From assembly GCF_014656355.1 (NCBI RefSeq), contig NZ_BNCG01000003.1:62001-126000 (forward strand): 64,000 nucleotides of DNA, read 5' to 3'. Source of the DNA: Camelimonas fluminis (GTDB taxonomy: Bacteria > Pseudomonadota > Alphaproteobacteria > Rhizobiales > Beijerinckiaceae). This document shows positions 25,680-35,025 of the stretch, one piece after another. The notes under the pieces are model-generated. The model was not told the DNA's origin. It did no database searches and worked only from the letters and a program-made list of their open reading frames with translations. How positions within the stretch are numbered: position 1 is the first letter of the stretch; each line of letters opens with the position of its first letter. Made by a program: the position numbers and the translations under genes.

Positions 25680-27755
25680 ATGAACCAGTCCAGATCCGCG
25701 AGCCTCATCGACGCTCGCATCCTTGTCCCGGCCATCGGCGATGCTTTCCGGAAACTCGATCCGCGCAGCCTTGCCAGAAACCCGGTGATGTTCGTGGTGG
25801 CGGTCGTTTCACTGCTGACGACCGTCGTCCTGGTCCGGGACGCCGTCTCCGGAGCAGCGGGCCTCGGCTTCTCGCTCCAGCTTGTCCTGTGGCTGTGGTT
25901 CACCGTGCTGTTCGCCAATTTCGCCGAGGCGGTGGCGGAGGGGCGCGGCAAGGCGCAGGCGGAATCCCTGCGCCGCACCCGCAGCGAGACCCAGGCGAAG
26001 CTGCTGTCGGACGGCGGCGGTTATACGATGACGCCCGGAAGCAGCCTCAGGGTTGGCGACCTCGTCCTCGTCGAGGCGGGCGACATCATCCCCTCGGACG
26101 GCGAGGTGATCGCCGGCGTCGCATCGGTCAACGAAGCGGCCATCACCGGCGAATCGGCGCCGGTGATCCGCGAGTCTGGCGGCGACCGCTCCGCCGTGAC
26201 CGGTGGAACCCAGGTGCTGTCCGACTGGATCAGGGTGCGCATCACCGCCCCGGCGGGCTCCACCTTCATCGACAGGATGATCGCGCTTGTCGAGGGCGCC
26301 GAGCGCCAGAAGACGCCGAACGAGATCGCGCTCAACATCCTGCTGGCGGGCATGAGCCTGATCTTCCTCATGGCCGTCGTCACCATCCCCGGTTTCGCAA
26401 GCTACGCCGGCGGCCATGTGCCGGTGATCGTGCTGGTGGCGCTGTTCGTCACGCTGATCCCGACGACCATCGGCGCCCTGCTGTCGGCCATCGGCATCGC
26501 CGGCATGGACCGGCTGGTGCGTTTCAATGTGCTGGCCATGTCCGGTCGCGCGGTCGAGGCCGCCGGCGACGTGGATACGCTGCTGCTCGACAAGACCGGC
26601 ACAATCACGCTGGGCAACCGTCAGGCCAGCGAATTCCGGCCGGTCGAGGGCGTCAGCGAACGGGAGCTGGCCGATGCGGCCCAACTGGCTTCGCTGGCCG
26701 ATGAAACACCGGAAGGCCGCTCGATCGTGGTGCTCGCCAAGGAAAAATACGGCCTTCGCGGCCGCGACATGGCCAGCCTGCACGCCACTTTCGCGCCATT
26801 CACCGCCCAGACGCGGATGAGCGGCGTCGATCTGGACGGCTCATCAATCCGCAAGGGGGCCGTCGACGCCGTGCTGAAACATGTGGCGCTGGCGGCTCAT
26901 GGCGGTCCGGACGCGGGAAATCCGCAAGCGCGCGCCGACAGCGTGCGGGCGCTGCAGGCGATCGCCGATGACATCGCCCGGGCTGGCGGCACGCCGCTGG
27001 CCGTGGTCAGGGATGGGCGACTGCTCGGCGTCATTTATCTCAAGGACATCGTCAAGGGCGGCATCCGCGAGCGTTTCGCCGAACTGCGCCGGATGGGCAT
27101 CCGCACCGTGATGATCACCGGCGACAACCCCATGACCGCCGCCGCCATCGCCGCCGAAGCGGGCGTCGACGACTTCCTCGCCCAAGCGACGCCAGAGAAC
27201 AAACTGCAGCTCATCCGGGACGAGCAGGCGAAGGGCAAGCTTGTCGCCATGTGTGGCGATGGCGCCAACGACGCCCCCGCCCTCGCCCAGGCCGACGTCG
27301 GCGTCGCCATGAACACCGGAACGGTGGCGGCGCGCGAAGCCGGCAACATGGTCGACCTCGACAGCGATCCCACCAAGCTCATCGAAATCGTCGAAATCGG
27401 CAAGCAGCTCCTGATGACGCGGGGGGCGCTGACGACCTTCTCGATCGCCAACGACGTCGCCAAATACTTCGCCATCATCCCGGCGATGTTCCTGGCGTTT
27501 TACCCGCAGCTGGGAGCGCTCAACGTCATGGGGCTCGCCACGCCGCAAAGCGCCATCCTGTCGGCGATCATCTTCAACGCCCTGATTATCGTCGCGCTGA
27601 TCCCGCTGTCGCTGAAGGGCGTCAAATACCGCGCCGCCGGCGCCGGGGCGCTGCTGTCGCGCAACCTGCTGGTCTACGGGCTGGGCGGCGTCATCGCGCC
27701 TTTCATCGGCATCAAGCTCATCGACATGGCGGTCACCGCCATCGGACTGGCATAA
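25680..27755 (+). CDS. kdpB: Potassium-transporting ATPase ATP-binding subunit KdpB
   Basis: A 691-residue P-type ATPase subunit that hydrolyses ATP to drive K+ uptake. The phosphorylated aspartate lies in [13 protein letters not shown] (about Asp304), the TGES actuator motif in [11 protein letters not shown] and the hinge in [22 protein letters not shown]. Seven membrane segments are arranged as in the family. A 151-bp GC-rich gap separates it from kdpA, longer than usual for this operon; I see no gene in it. A GGAG site is 9 bases before the ATG. Confidence 0.97.
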   Translation: MNQSRSASLIDARILVPAIGDAFRKLDPRSLARNPVMFVVAVVSLLTTVVLVRDAVSGAAGLGFSLQLVLWLWFTVLFANFAEAVAEGRGKAQAESLRRTRSETQAKLLSDGGGYTMTPGSSLRVGDLVLVEAGDIIPSDGEVIAGVASVNEAAITGESAPVIRESGGDRSAVTGGTQVLSDWIRVRITAPAGSTFIDRMIALVEGAERQKTPNEIALNILLAGMSLIFLMAVVTIPGFASYAGGHVPVIVLVALFVTLIPTTIGALLSAIGIAGMDRLVRFNVLAMSGRAVEAAGDVDTLLLDKTGTITLGNRQASEFRPVEGVSERELADAAQLASLADETPEGRSIVVLAKEKYGLRGRDMASLHATFAPFTAQTRMSGVDLDGSSIRKGAVDAVLKHVALAAHGGPDAGNPQARADSVRALQAIADDIARAGGTPLAVVRDGRLLGVIYLKDIVKGGIRERFAELRRMGIRTVMITGDNPMTAAAIAAEAGVDDFLAQATPENKLQLIRDEQAKGKLVAMCGDGANDAPALAQADVGVAMNTGTVAAREAGNMVDLDSDPTKLIEIVEIGKQLLMTRGALTTFSIANDVAKYFAIIPAMFLAFYPQLGALNVMGLATPQSAILSAIIFNALIIVALIPLSLKGVKYRAAGAGALLSRNLLVYGLGGVIAPFIGIKLIDMAVTAIGLA

Positions 27756-27767
27756 GGGAGCGGCGCC

Positions 27768-28334
27768 ATGCCCAGACACATCCGGCCGGCGATCGTCATG
27801 ATCCTCGCCTTCACCATCCTGACCGGCCTCATCTATCCCCTGAGCATCACGGGCGTCGCCCAGGCGGTGTTTCCGCATCAGGCCAACGGCAGCCTGATCA
27901 CCCGCAACGGCGCGGTGACCGGCTCTGAGCTGATTGGCCAGAATTTCACCGGCGCGCGTTATTTCCATCCGCGTCCGTCGGCGGCGGGCGCCAACGGCTA
28001 TGACGCCACGGCGTCTGGCGGCTCCAACCTTGGCCCGACGAGCCGGGCGCTCGTGGAGCGTGTGACGAAAGACGCCGGGCGTCTGAAAGAAGAAAACCCC
28101 GATGCGCCGGCGCCGATCGATCTGGTCACCACCTCCGGCAGCGGCCTCGACCCGCACATCACCCCCGAGGCCGCCTACTTTCAGGCGGCGCGCGTCGCCC
28201 GGGCGCGGGGCATGGAGACGGACGCCGTGCGGGCCGTTGTCGAGCGGAATATCGAACCGCGCATACTTGGCTTCCTGGGCGAACCGGTGGTCAATGTGCT
28301 GAAGCTGAATCTGGCGCTGGACGCCGCAAACTAG
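27768..28334 (+). CDS. kdpC: Potassium-transporting ATPase subunit KdpC
   Basis: A 188-residue subunit with one N-terminal membrane helix (about 10-32) and a periplasmic domain that aids K+ capture by KdpA. Family stretches are [19 protein letters not shown] and [16 protein letters not shown]. The C-terminus [12 protein letters not shown] is complete compared with the family. Its TAG stop lies in the first bases of a dispersed repeat element (ctagagca), so the element provides the stop codon. Confidence 0.96.
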   Translation: MPRHIRPAIVMILAFTILTGLIYPLSITGVAQAVFPHQANGSLITRNGAVTGSELIGQNFTGARYFHPRPSAAGANGYDATASGGSNLGPTSRALVERVTKDAGRLKEENPDAPAPIDLVTTSGSGLDPHITPEAAYFQAARVARARGMETDAVRAVVERNIEPRILGFLGEPVVNVLKLNLALDAAN

Positions 28335-28437
28335 AGCATGACCGATGGAACCCGCCGCGCCGGAAACGCCATAACTTTTTGATCTGACGCATTTTCCTGA
28401 CGAGAAGTGGATTCCACTTTCCACGAAACTGCTCTAG
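28331..28437 (+). repeat. Dispersed intergenic repeat, complete copy with inverted ends
   Basis: A 107-bp element bounded by perfect 8-bp inverted ends (ctagagca at 28331-28338, tgctctag at 28430-28437). Inside are tttttgatctgacgcat and a small hairpin aagtggattccactt. It separates kdpC from kdpD and closely matches 51500-51615 and, reversed, 61987-62075. There is no coding capacity. Confidence 0.85.
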
Positions 28438-28529
28438 GGCTGGGGCGCGCAGGCGGCCGCATGCACAGGACGAAACGGGCGCATGACGCGTTGCGCCAAC
28501 GCGCCATTCCCGGGATCTGGAGCCACCAG

Positions 28530-31235
28530 GTGTCAGACGATCCGACCCGCGAGCCACGCCGCCCTTCCCCGGATGCGCTGCTGGAAAATGCGCGGCGGGA
28601 AGAGCGCGGGCAGCTCAAAATCTTCCTCGGCGCCGCGCCAGGCGTCGGCAAGACCTATGAAATGCTGATGTCCGGCAAGGCGCAGCAGGCGGAAGGCGTC
28701 GACGTGGTGATCGGCCTGGTCGAGACCCATGGCCGGGCTGAAACCGGGGCGCTGGTCCACGGGTTCGAGATCATCCCGCGCCGGCAAGTCGCCTATCGTG
28801 GTCACCAGCTCGATGAAATGGACATTGACGCGGTGCTGGCGCGACGCCCGCAGCTGGTGCTCGTCGACGAACTCGCCCACACCAATGCGCCCGGCAGCCG
28901 GCATCCGAAGCGCTATCTTGACGTTGAGGAACTGCTCGCCAGCGGCGTCAACGTCTACACCACTCTCAACATCCAGCATGTCGAAAGCCTGAACGACGTT
29001 GTCGCCCGGATCACGCGCATCCGCGTGCGCGAGACGGTGCCGGACTCGATCATCGACCGGGCCGACGACATCGAAATCATCGACATCACCCCGGGCGATC
29101 TGATCAGGCGACTGAACGAGGGCAAGATCTACCTGCCCAAAACCGCCCGGCGGGCGACGCAGAACTATTTCTCGCCCAGCAACCTCACCGCCCTTCGTGA
29201 GCTGGCGCTGCGGCAGACGGCGCAACGCGTCGACGACCAGCTTGTCACGCACATGCAGGCGCACGCCATTCCGGGACCCTGGCCAGCTGGCGAGCGGGTT
29301 CTGGTGTGCGTGAACGAGCGGCCCGGAGCACGGGCGCTGGTCCGTTATGGCCGCCGGCAGGCGGACAGGATGCGGGCGCCATGGGCTGCGGTGCACATCG
29401 AAACCAGCCGGGACGCGCGGCTCCCGGAGGCCGGCAAATTCAGGATTGCCGCGGCGTTGCGCCTCGCCGAGCAACTCGGCGCCGAGACCGCGACGCTTCC
29501 GGGCGAGGACGTGGCGCAGGAGATTCTCGCCTACGCAACCGCCAACAACTACGCCCATGTCATCGTCGGCATGCCGGCGGGCCCGCGCTGGCGCGAGCTG
29601 ATCTTCGGCTCGGTGTCTCACGACCTGATCCGGGCGGCGAACGGCGTCAGCATTCACGTGATCCCGGCGCGCCATGGCGGCGAGACGCCTTCGGGCGCGG
29701 CCGGGGGCGACGGCGCGCCGTTTCGCTTCGAGCCCGGTCCCTATCTGTGGAGCTCCGCTTACGTCGCGCTCGCGGTGGGCGTCGGCACGCTGCTGTCGCG
29801 CATTCTCGACGTGCGCAACATCGCCCTGGTGTTTCTCATGGCGGTGCTCGCCTCGGCGATGGGCGGCGGGCTGTGGCCGGCGCTGTTCGCCTCGGCGGCG
29901 GGCGCCCTGGCCTTCAACTTCTTTTTTCTCAATCCGCTGTACACGCTGGATATCGGCGACCCGGAATCCGTGGTGGCCTTCAGCTTTTTCCTTGTTGTCG
30001 CCGTCGCCGCCAGCAATCTGGCGGGCCGGGTGCAGCGCCAGGCGGCGACGGCGCGCCTGCGCGCCAAAACCACGGAAGGCCTCTACCTGTTCAGCAAGAA
30101 GCTCTCCGGCGCCGGCACGCGCGAGGACGTGCTGTGGGCGAGCGTCTATCAGATCGCCTCCATGCTCCACGTCCGCGTGGTGGTGTTGCTGCCGGAGCAT
30201 GGCCGCCTCACCGTGCAGGCCGGTTATCCGCCTGACGACACGCTGGATGAGGCCGACATCGCCGCCGCCCATTGGGCCTGGGAGCACGACCATGCGGCCG
30301 GGCGGGGCGCCGATACGCTGCCAGGCGCCAGACGGCTGTATCTGCCGTTGAAGACGGGCCGGGCCCAACTCGGCGTCATCGGCCTCGACAATGACAGGCA
30401 GGGACCTGTCCTGACGCCTGGCGAACAGCGGCTGTTCGATTCACTGGCGGATCAGGCCGCCCTGGCCATCGAGCGGATCCAGCTGGCGGCGGACGTGGAC
30501 AACGCGCGCCTCGCCGCGGAAGCGGACAAACTGCGCTCCGCGCTTTTGACCTCCCTGTCGCATGATCTCAAAACACCGCTGGCGTCCATTCTGGGCTCCG
30601 CGGGCGCGCTGAGGGACTATTCGACCTCGCTCTCCGACGGCAACCGCGCCGAACTGCTGACGACGATCGTCGAGGAAGCGGAGCGGCTGAACCGGTTCAT
30701 CGCCAACCTGCTGGACATGACCCGGCTGGAATCGGGCGCGGCGGCGCCGTCCCTCAGCCCCCTGTTCATTGGCGACAGCGTCGGGAGCGCCCTGCGCCGG
30801 GCGGAGACGATTCTCGCCCGTCACGAGATCGAACTCGCGGTGGCCGCCGACCTGCCAATGGTCCGGCTTGATCCGGTGCTGTTCGAGCAGGTGCTGTTCA
30901 ACCTGCTCGACAACGCGCGCAAGTACGCCCCCGCCGGCTCGCGGATCCTGATCCGGGCGTGGGCGGACCCCGCCTCGGTGATGCTGCAGGTCATTGATGA
31001 AGGACCGGGCCTTCCGCCCGAGGATCTGGGCAAAATTTTCGACAGTTTCTACCGTGTGCGCAAAACGGATCAGATTCAGGCCGGAACCGGCCTGGGACTC
31101 TCGATCTGCAAGGGGTTCGTCGAGGCCATGGGCGGAACGATCGCGGCGACCAACCGGGACGACCGTTCTGGCGCCGTCTTCACCCTGCGGTTCCCGGCCG
31201 GCCCGGACGCAACGCATCTGGAAGGCAAGACATGA
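28530..31235 (+). CDS. kdpD: Potassium sensor histidine kinase KdpD
   Basis: A 901-residue membrane sensor kinase that detects K+ limitation or osmotic change and phosphorylates KdpE. In order: the KdpD N-terminal domain with Walker A-like GAAPGVGKT (from residue 34) and DELAHTNAPGSRH; a universal-stress-protein-like domain (about 250-385); four membrane segments in DUF4118 (about 405-500); a GAF domain (about 520-655); and the kinase core with phosphorylated His678 in SLSHDLKTPLASILG and nucleotide boxes NLLDNARKYAP and GTGLGLSICKGF. The GTG at 28530, with GGAG at 28519-28522, gives the normal N-terminus; the longer open frame starts inside the repeat element. It overlaps kdpE by 4 bases. 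Confidence 0.95.
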   Translation: MSDDPTREPRRPSPDALLENARREERGQLKIFLGAAPGVGKTYEMLMSGKAQQAEGVDVVIGLVETHGRAETGALVHGFEIIPRRQVAYRGHQLDEMDIDAVLARRPQLVLVDELAHTNAPGSRHPKRYLDVEELLASGVNVYTTLNIQHVESLNDVVARITRIRVRETVPDSIIDRADDIEIIDITPGDLIRRLNEGKIYLPKTARRATQNYFSPSNLTALRELALRQTAQRVDDQLVTHMQAHAIPGPWPAGERVLVCVNERPGARALVRYGRRQADRMRAPWAAVHIETSRDARLPEAGKFRIAAALRLAEQLGAETATLPGEDVAQEILAYATANNYAHVIVGMPAGPRWRELIFGSVSHDLIRAANGVSIHVIPARHGGETPSGAAGGDGAPFRFEPGPYLWSSAYVALAVGVGTLLSRILDVRNIALVFLMAVLASAMGGGLWPALFASAAGALAFNFFFLNPLYTLDIGDPESVVAFSFFLVVAVAASNLAGRVQRQAATARLRAKTTEGLYLFSKKLSGAGTREDVLWASVYQIASMLHVRVVVLLPEHGRLTVQAGYPPDDTLDEADIAAAHWAWEHDHAAGRGADTLPGARRLYLPLKTGRAQLGVIGLDNDRQGPVLTPGEQRLFDSLADQAALAIERIQLAADVDNARLAAEADKLRSALLTSLSHDLKTPLASILGSAGALRDYSTSLSDGNRAELLTTIVEEAERLNRFIANLLDMTRLESGAAAPSLSPLFIGDSVGSALRRAETILARHEIELAVAADLPMVRLDPVLFEQVLFNLLDNARKYAPAGSRILIRAWADPASVMLQVIDEGPGLPPEDLGKIFDSFYRVRKTDQIQAGTGLGLSICKGFVEAMGGTIAATNRDDRSGAVFTLRFPAGPDATHLEGKT

Positions 31236-31927
31236 GCGCCTCCGCCGTCAGAATACTCGTCGTCGACGACGAACCGCCAATCCGGAAACTGCTGCGCGTC
31301 GGCCTGACCGCCGGGGGCTACGCCATTGTGGAGGCCGGAAGCGCCGGGGAAGCCATGGCGCGCATCGCTGAGGAAAAACCTGATCTGATCCTGCTCGATC
31401 TGGGGCTGCCCGACCTATCCGGTCACGAACTGCTCGAGCGCTGGCGCGCCGATCGCATGGAGTTGCCGGTTGTCATCCTGTCGAGCCGGACGGACGAGGC
31501 GGGAATCGTCAGGGCTCTGGAGCTGGGCGCGGACGACTACGTGACCAAGCCATTCGGAATGCGGGAACTGGCCGCCCGCATTCGCGTCGCCCTGAGACAC
31601 CGGCTGCAGTTGCAGGGCGAGCGTCCGGTATTCAAGGTCGGCGACCTGTCCGTCGACCTCGTGAAGCGGATTGTCAGGGTGGCTGACAGGGACGTGAAGC
31701 TTTCGCCGAAGGAGTACGACATCCTGCGCGTTCTCGTGCAGCACGCCGGCAAGGTCATCACCCATCAGCATATCCTCAGGCAGGTGTGGGGCGGCGTCAC
31801 GGACGTCCAGTATCTGCGGGTCTATGTCCGGCAATTACGCCAGAAGATCGAGGCGAAGCCGGACCAGCCCCACTACATCCTTACGGAAACTGGCGTCGGC
31901 TACCGTCTTCGCGAGCCGGACCAATGA
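31232..31927 (+). CDS. kdpE: KDP operon response regulator KdpE
   Basis: A 231-residue OmpR-family response regulator: receiver domain (1-about 120) with the phosphorylated Asp56 in DLILLDLGLPDLSG and the acidic pair after ILVVDDE, then a winged-helix DNA-binding domain (about 130-228). Phosphorylated by KdpD, it activates the kdp operon. The ATG overlaps the kdpD stop (ATGA), so kinase and regulator are translationally coupled. The operon continues with a PtsN-like gene 46 bases later. Confidence 0.96.
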   Translation: MSASAVRILVVDDEPPIRKLLRVGLTAGGYAIVEAGSAGEAMARIAEEKPDLILLDLGLPDLSGHELLERWRADRMELPVVILSSRTDEAGIVRALELGADDYVTKPFGMRELAARIRVALRHRLQLQGERPVFKVGDLSVDLVKRIVRVADRDVKLSPKEYDILRVLVQHAGKVITHQHILRQVWGGVTDVQYLRVYVRQLRQKIEAKPDQPHYILTETGVGYRLREPDQ

Positions 31928-31973
31928 TGACCCGGTCCGATAAACGCACGGTCGATTCAACGCGGATGGCGTC

Positions 31974-32426
31974 ATGAACCTCTCATCCATCCTGGCCCTG
32001 GAGGATGTGATCCTCGCCCTGCCCGCGCCGACAAAGGCCGACCTGATGAGGAAACTCGCCTGCCACGCCGCCGCGCGCACCGGCCTTGACGCCGGGGTGA
32101 TCGAGGCCGCGCTGCTTGGGCGGGAACGACTGGGCTCAACCGGCGTCGGCAATGGCGTCGCCTTGCCCCATGCGTCCATTGCCGGCCTTGAGAAGCCGTT
32201 CGCGACGCTGGCCGTTCTCAAAAAGCCGATCGAATTTGACGCCGTCGACGATCGCCCGGTCGACGTCGTGTTCCTGCTGCTCCCGGCGGCGGGCGGATCA
32301 GGCGCCCATCTCAAGATTCTGGCTGCGGTCGCGCGCAAAACACATGAAGAACCGGTGCTGACGCTGCTGAGACGGGCGCGAGACCCCAGCGCCGCCTACG
32401 CGATCCTGACCGCCGGGGCTGCCTGA
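31974..32426 (+). CDS. PTS EIIA-type nitrogen-regulatory protein (PtsN-like)
   Basis: A 150-residue cytoplasmic EIIA protein of the nitrogen PTS family. The phosphoryl-accepting histidine is His66 in GVALPHASI, inside the normal GERLGSTGVGNG context; the fold's AGGSGAHLKILAAVAR helix is also recognisable. PtsN proteins are not transporters: they regulate, and in Escherichia coli EIIA-Ntr binds KdpD and raises its kinase activity. Placement right after kdpE, in the same direction, suggests a dedicated paralogue tuning KdpD here. The main ptsN normally sits beside rpoN/hpf, which are not in this window, so this is probably a second copy. Confidence 0.9.
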   Translation: MNLSSILALEDVILALPAPTKADLMRKLACHAAARTGLDAGVIEAALLGRERLGSTGVGNGVALPHASIAGLEKPFATLAVLKKPIEFDAVDDRPVDVVFLLLPAAGGSGAHLKILAAVARKTHEEPVLTLLRRARDPSAAYAILTAGAA

Positions 32427-32658
32427 ACCGACGTGCGACAGGGGCGGGGTCGACGATGTCCAACCACCACATCAAAACCCGATAGACGTGGGCTCTCCGA
32501 GAGTTGCCCTTTTCTGTTCCGCAGCCTGGCCTCCATGACGGACAATGCGGCAACGCGCCCAACAAACCGGAGCGGTCATCCGGGACGCAACGAATGACCG
32601 CTCGACGTCAGTCAGCCCTGCCCGGAGCAGGGCGCCCTCCGCATCGACGCGAGGTAAC

Positions 32659-32714
32659 CAGGACGCCAAAACGCCAGGACGTCAGGACGCCAAGACGCCA
32701 AGACGCCAAGACGC
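32659..32714. repeat. 8-bp minisatellite (seven CARRACGC-type units)
   Basis: Seven successive 8-base units: caggacgc, caaaacgc, caggacgt, caggacgc, then caagacgc three times. It lies in the 355-bp gap between the convergent ptsN-like and aldo/keto reductase genes, where I see no gene. With 8-bp units and no spacers, this is a slippage-prone tandem repeat. Confidence 0.85.
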
Positions 32715-32781
32715 CAGGCGGCGTTCCCGATCTTGCCGTGACCAGGCAAGGATCCGGATCGCGCGGAGGTTCCTGCCGGCG

Positions 32782-33822
32782 TCAGCGACGCTGATCGATC
32801 AGACCGCGACGATATTCGCCCTGTCGTTCGAGCATCCAGCCCGGATACTCAGCCGGAATCCGGCTCACCGCATCCAGCGTCTCCAGCTCTGCTCCGGAAA
32901 GCCTGACCTTGATTGCCGCCAGATTGTCGCCCAGTTGCTCGGGGCGTTTCGCTCCGATGATGACGCTGGTGACCGCAGGCTGATGCAGGAGCCAGGCCAG
33001 AGCGATCTGCGCGACTGAAACGCCATGCGCCGCCGCGATCGGCCGCATGGCCTCGATCACGCCATAGCCCCGGTCCCGGTCGACCGGCGGGAAGTCAAAA
33101 GCAACACGACGACCATTGGCGCTGGCTTCATCATCGCGCGTGTATTTACCCGACAGGAAACCGCCGGCGAGCGGGCTCCACACCATCAGGCCAACATCCT
33201 CGGACCTGAGCATCGGCACGATCTCGCGCTCCAGCTCGCGACCCGCGATGGTGTAATAGGCCTGGAGCGAGGCGAAGCGGTGCAACCCAAGCCGCTCGGA
33301 AATCCCCAGCGCCTTGATGATCTGCCAGGCCGCCCAGTTCGACACGCCGACGTAACGCACGTGGCCGTGCTGGACGAGCGTATCGAGCGCGCGCAATGTT
33401 TCCTCGATCGGGGTTGCCGGATCGAAGCCGTGGATCTGGTAGAGGTCGATGTGATCCAGTTGCAGACGCTGCAGGCTGGCCTTGCAGGCGTCGATCAGGT
33501 GGTAACGCGAGTTGCCCCGCGCGTTGGGGCCCTCTCCCGTCTGGCCGAACCCTTTCGTCGCGACGACGATTTCGTCACGTTTCAGGCCCAGGTTGCGGAT
33601 CGCCTGACCGGTAATCTCCTCCGATCGCCCCCCGCCATAGACGTCAGCGGTGTCGATGAAATTGACGCCGCTCTCGATGGCGCCGCGCACAAGCGCATCG
33701 GCCTCTTCCTGGCCGAGCTGGCCGATCTTGCCCCACATGTCGTCGCCGCCGCCGAAAGTCATGGCGCCGAGGCAGAGTTCGGAAACGAAGAGGCCGGTGC
33801 GGCCGAGTTGATTGTAACGCAT
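32782..33822 (-). CDS. Aldo/keto reductase
   Basis: A 346-residue NADPH-dependent oxidoreductase of the aldo/keto reductase barrel family. Family signatures are GVNFIDTADVYGGGRSEE (with catalytic Asp and Tyr), the lysine in VVATKGFGQTGEGPN, and the C-terminal coenzyme-binding stretch TSVIIGAKRPEQLGDN. Sequence such as LCLGAMTFGGG at the N-terminus places it in the YghZ/Tas-like group that reduces diverse aldehydes. It follows the SDR gene with a 69-bp gap on the same strand, so the two probably form an operon controlled by the divergent AraC regulator. Confidence 0.93.
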   Translation of the reverse strand: MRYNQLGRTGLFVSELCLGAMTFGGGDDMWGKIGQLGQEEADALVRGAIESGVNFIDTADVYGGGRSEEITGQAIRNLGLKRDEIVVATKGFGQTGEGPNARGNSRYHLIDACKASLQRLQLDHIDLYQIHGFDPATPIEETLRALDTLVQHGHVRYVGVSNWAAWQIIKALGISERLGLHRFASLQAYYTIAGRELEREIVPMLRSEDVGLMVWSPLAGGFLSGKYTRDDEASANGRRVAFDFPPVDRDRGYGVIEAMRPIAAAHGVSVAQIALAWLLHQPAVTSVIIGAKRPEQLGDNLAAIKVRLSGAELETLDAVSRIPAEYPGWMLERQGEYRRGLIDQRR

Positions 33823-33891
33823 TGGTTTTGATCCTGGATTGGGTTCGCGAAAATTCGCTAATGTCAGGCGCTATGGGGCCGGGATGTCGCG

Positions 33892-34854
33892 TCAGAAGCG
33901 TTCCCCGACCATCGCCTCGCTCTTCGCCCACAACGCCCGGGCGCTTTCGGGGGAGAGGGCATAGGCCCGGACGCCGCCGCGTATGCCTTCGCCCTCGACG
34001 ATTTCCGCCACGTGGCAATCCTCGCAATACCGGCCGCCAACCGCGTCGGCGTCGGCGACGACGCCCGCCCAGACGGACGTCGCAGCTCCCTGGGGGATGG
34101 ACTTGTACTGGAAGGGCGGCAGGCCCGCCGCCGCATGGCTCTGGTTGATCGTGGCGATCAGGCGCTCGCTCACTTCCGGGGTCATATGCCGGCCAAGCTC
34201 GGTCTGGATGCCGCCGGGATGGACCGCGGTCGCGCGCACGCCCCGCTCGCGGTGGCGGCGATCGAACTCGACGGCAAAGAGGATGTTGGCTGTCTTGGAG
34301 CGCCCGTACGCCACCCATTCGTCATACGGCGTGTTGTCGAAATTCGGGTCGGCGAGATCGACGTCGGCAAAGCGGTGCCCCGCCGACGCCAGGGTCACCA
34401 GCCTGCCGCCTGGCCGGAAGAGCGATGCAATCCGGTTGACCAGCAGGAAATGGCCGAGATGGTTGGTCCCGAACTGGGTTTCGAAGCCATCAGCCGTTTT
34501 GCCTTGCGGACAGGCCATCACGCCGGCGTTGGCGATGACGAGATCGAAGCCTGTCCCCTGTTCGTTGAGCGCGTCGGCGCAGGAGCGCACGCTCGCCAGG
34601 GACGCCAGGTCAAGCGCGACCAGATCGAGCCTCCCGCCGCTCCCTGCCGCGGCGCGCACGACGTCTGTGGCGCGTTGCGCCTTGTCGAGATCGCGCGCCG
34701 CCCCGACCACATGCGCGCCGTGGCTCACCAGCGCACGGGCGGTTTCGACGCCCAGCCCGGCGGATACGCCGGTAATGAGAACGCGCTTGCCGGAAAGCGT
34801 CACGCCCTCAAGAACCTCATCAGTGGTCGAATTTTGATTGAACGCCATGGTCAT
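33892..34854 (-). CDS. SDR family NAD(P)-dependent oxidoreductase
   Basis: A 320-residue short-chain dehydrogenase resembling the retinol-dehydrogenase/WW-oxidoreductase-like group. The dinucleotide motif is LITGVSAGLGVETARAL (about residues 27-43), the NAG motif is VIANAGVM, and the active-site pair is YGRSKTANIL. An AAAGGG site precedes ATG 34854; a second ATG six bases on is also possible. It is divergent from the AraC-type regulator at 35026 and just upstream of the aldo/keto reductase gene, suggesting joint detoxification of carbonyl compounds. Confidence 0.92.
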   Translation of the reverse strand: MTMAFNQNSTTDEVLEGVTLSGKRVLITGVSAGLGVETARALVSHGAHVVGAARDLDKAQRATDVVRAAAGSGGRLDLVALDLASLASVRSCADALNEQGTGFDLVIANAGVMACPQGKTADGFETQFGTNHLGHFLLVNRIASLFRPGGRLVTLASAGHRFADVDLADPNFDNTPYDEWVAYGRSKTANILFAVEFDRRHRERGVRATAVHPGGIQTELGRHMTPEVSERLIATINQSHAAAGLPPFQYKSIPQGAATSVWAGVVADADAVGGRYCEDCHVAEIVEGEGIRGGVRAYALSPESARALWAKSEAMVGERF

Positions 34855-35025
34855 GCCATCGCCCTTTCAAGACCGCCCCCGCTCGGGGAGCCTGCATCGC
34901 ACGGTCTGAAGATGGTCAGGCGCATCGGGCCTGGCGCGCCCGATCCTGCTGCATTCTTGCCTGATCCTGCCAGACGTCCTTCCGTCCATCTTGCGTTCGA
35001 CCGCGGTCCGGTCGATGGTTCCTCC

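Noticed and set aside
26844-28424. 526-codon open frame on the minus strand opposite kdpB/kdpC
   Set aside because: Antisense to two clear genes; composition is rich in Gly, Arg, His and Asp without any motif.
28331-28437. Insertion sequence between kdpC and kdpD
   Set aside because: It has inverted ends but no transposase and is only 107 bp, so it is listed as a non-coding dispersed repeat.
32659-32714. Possible CRISPR array
   Set aside because: The units are 8 bp and contiguous with no spacers; there are no cas genes.
34012-35025. Long upstream extension of the AraC gene
   Set aside because: The frame is open through the whole SDR gene on the other strand, but the family length and N-terminal domain fit a start at 35026.
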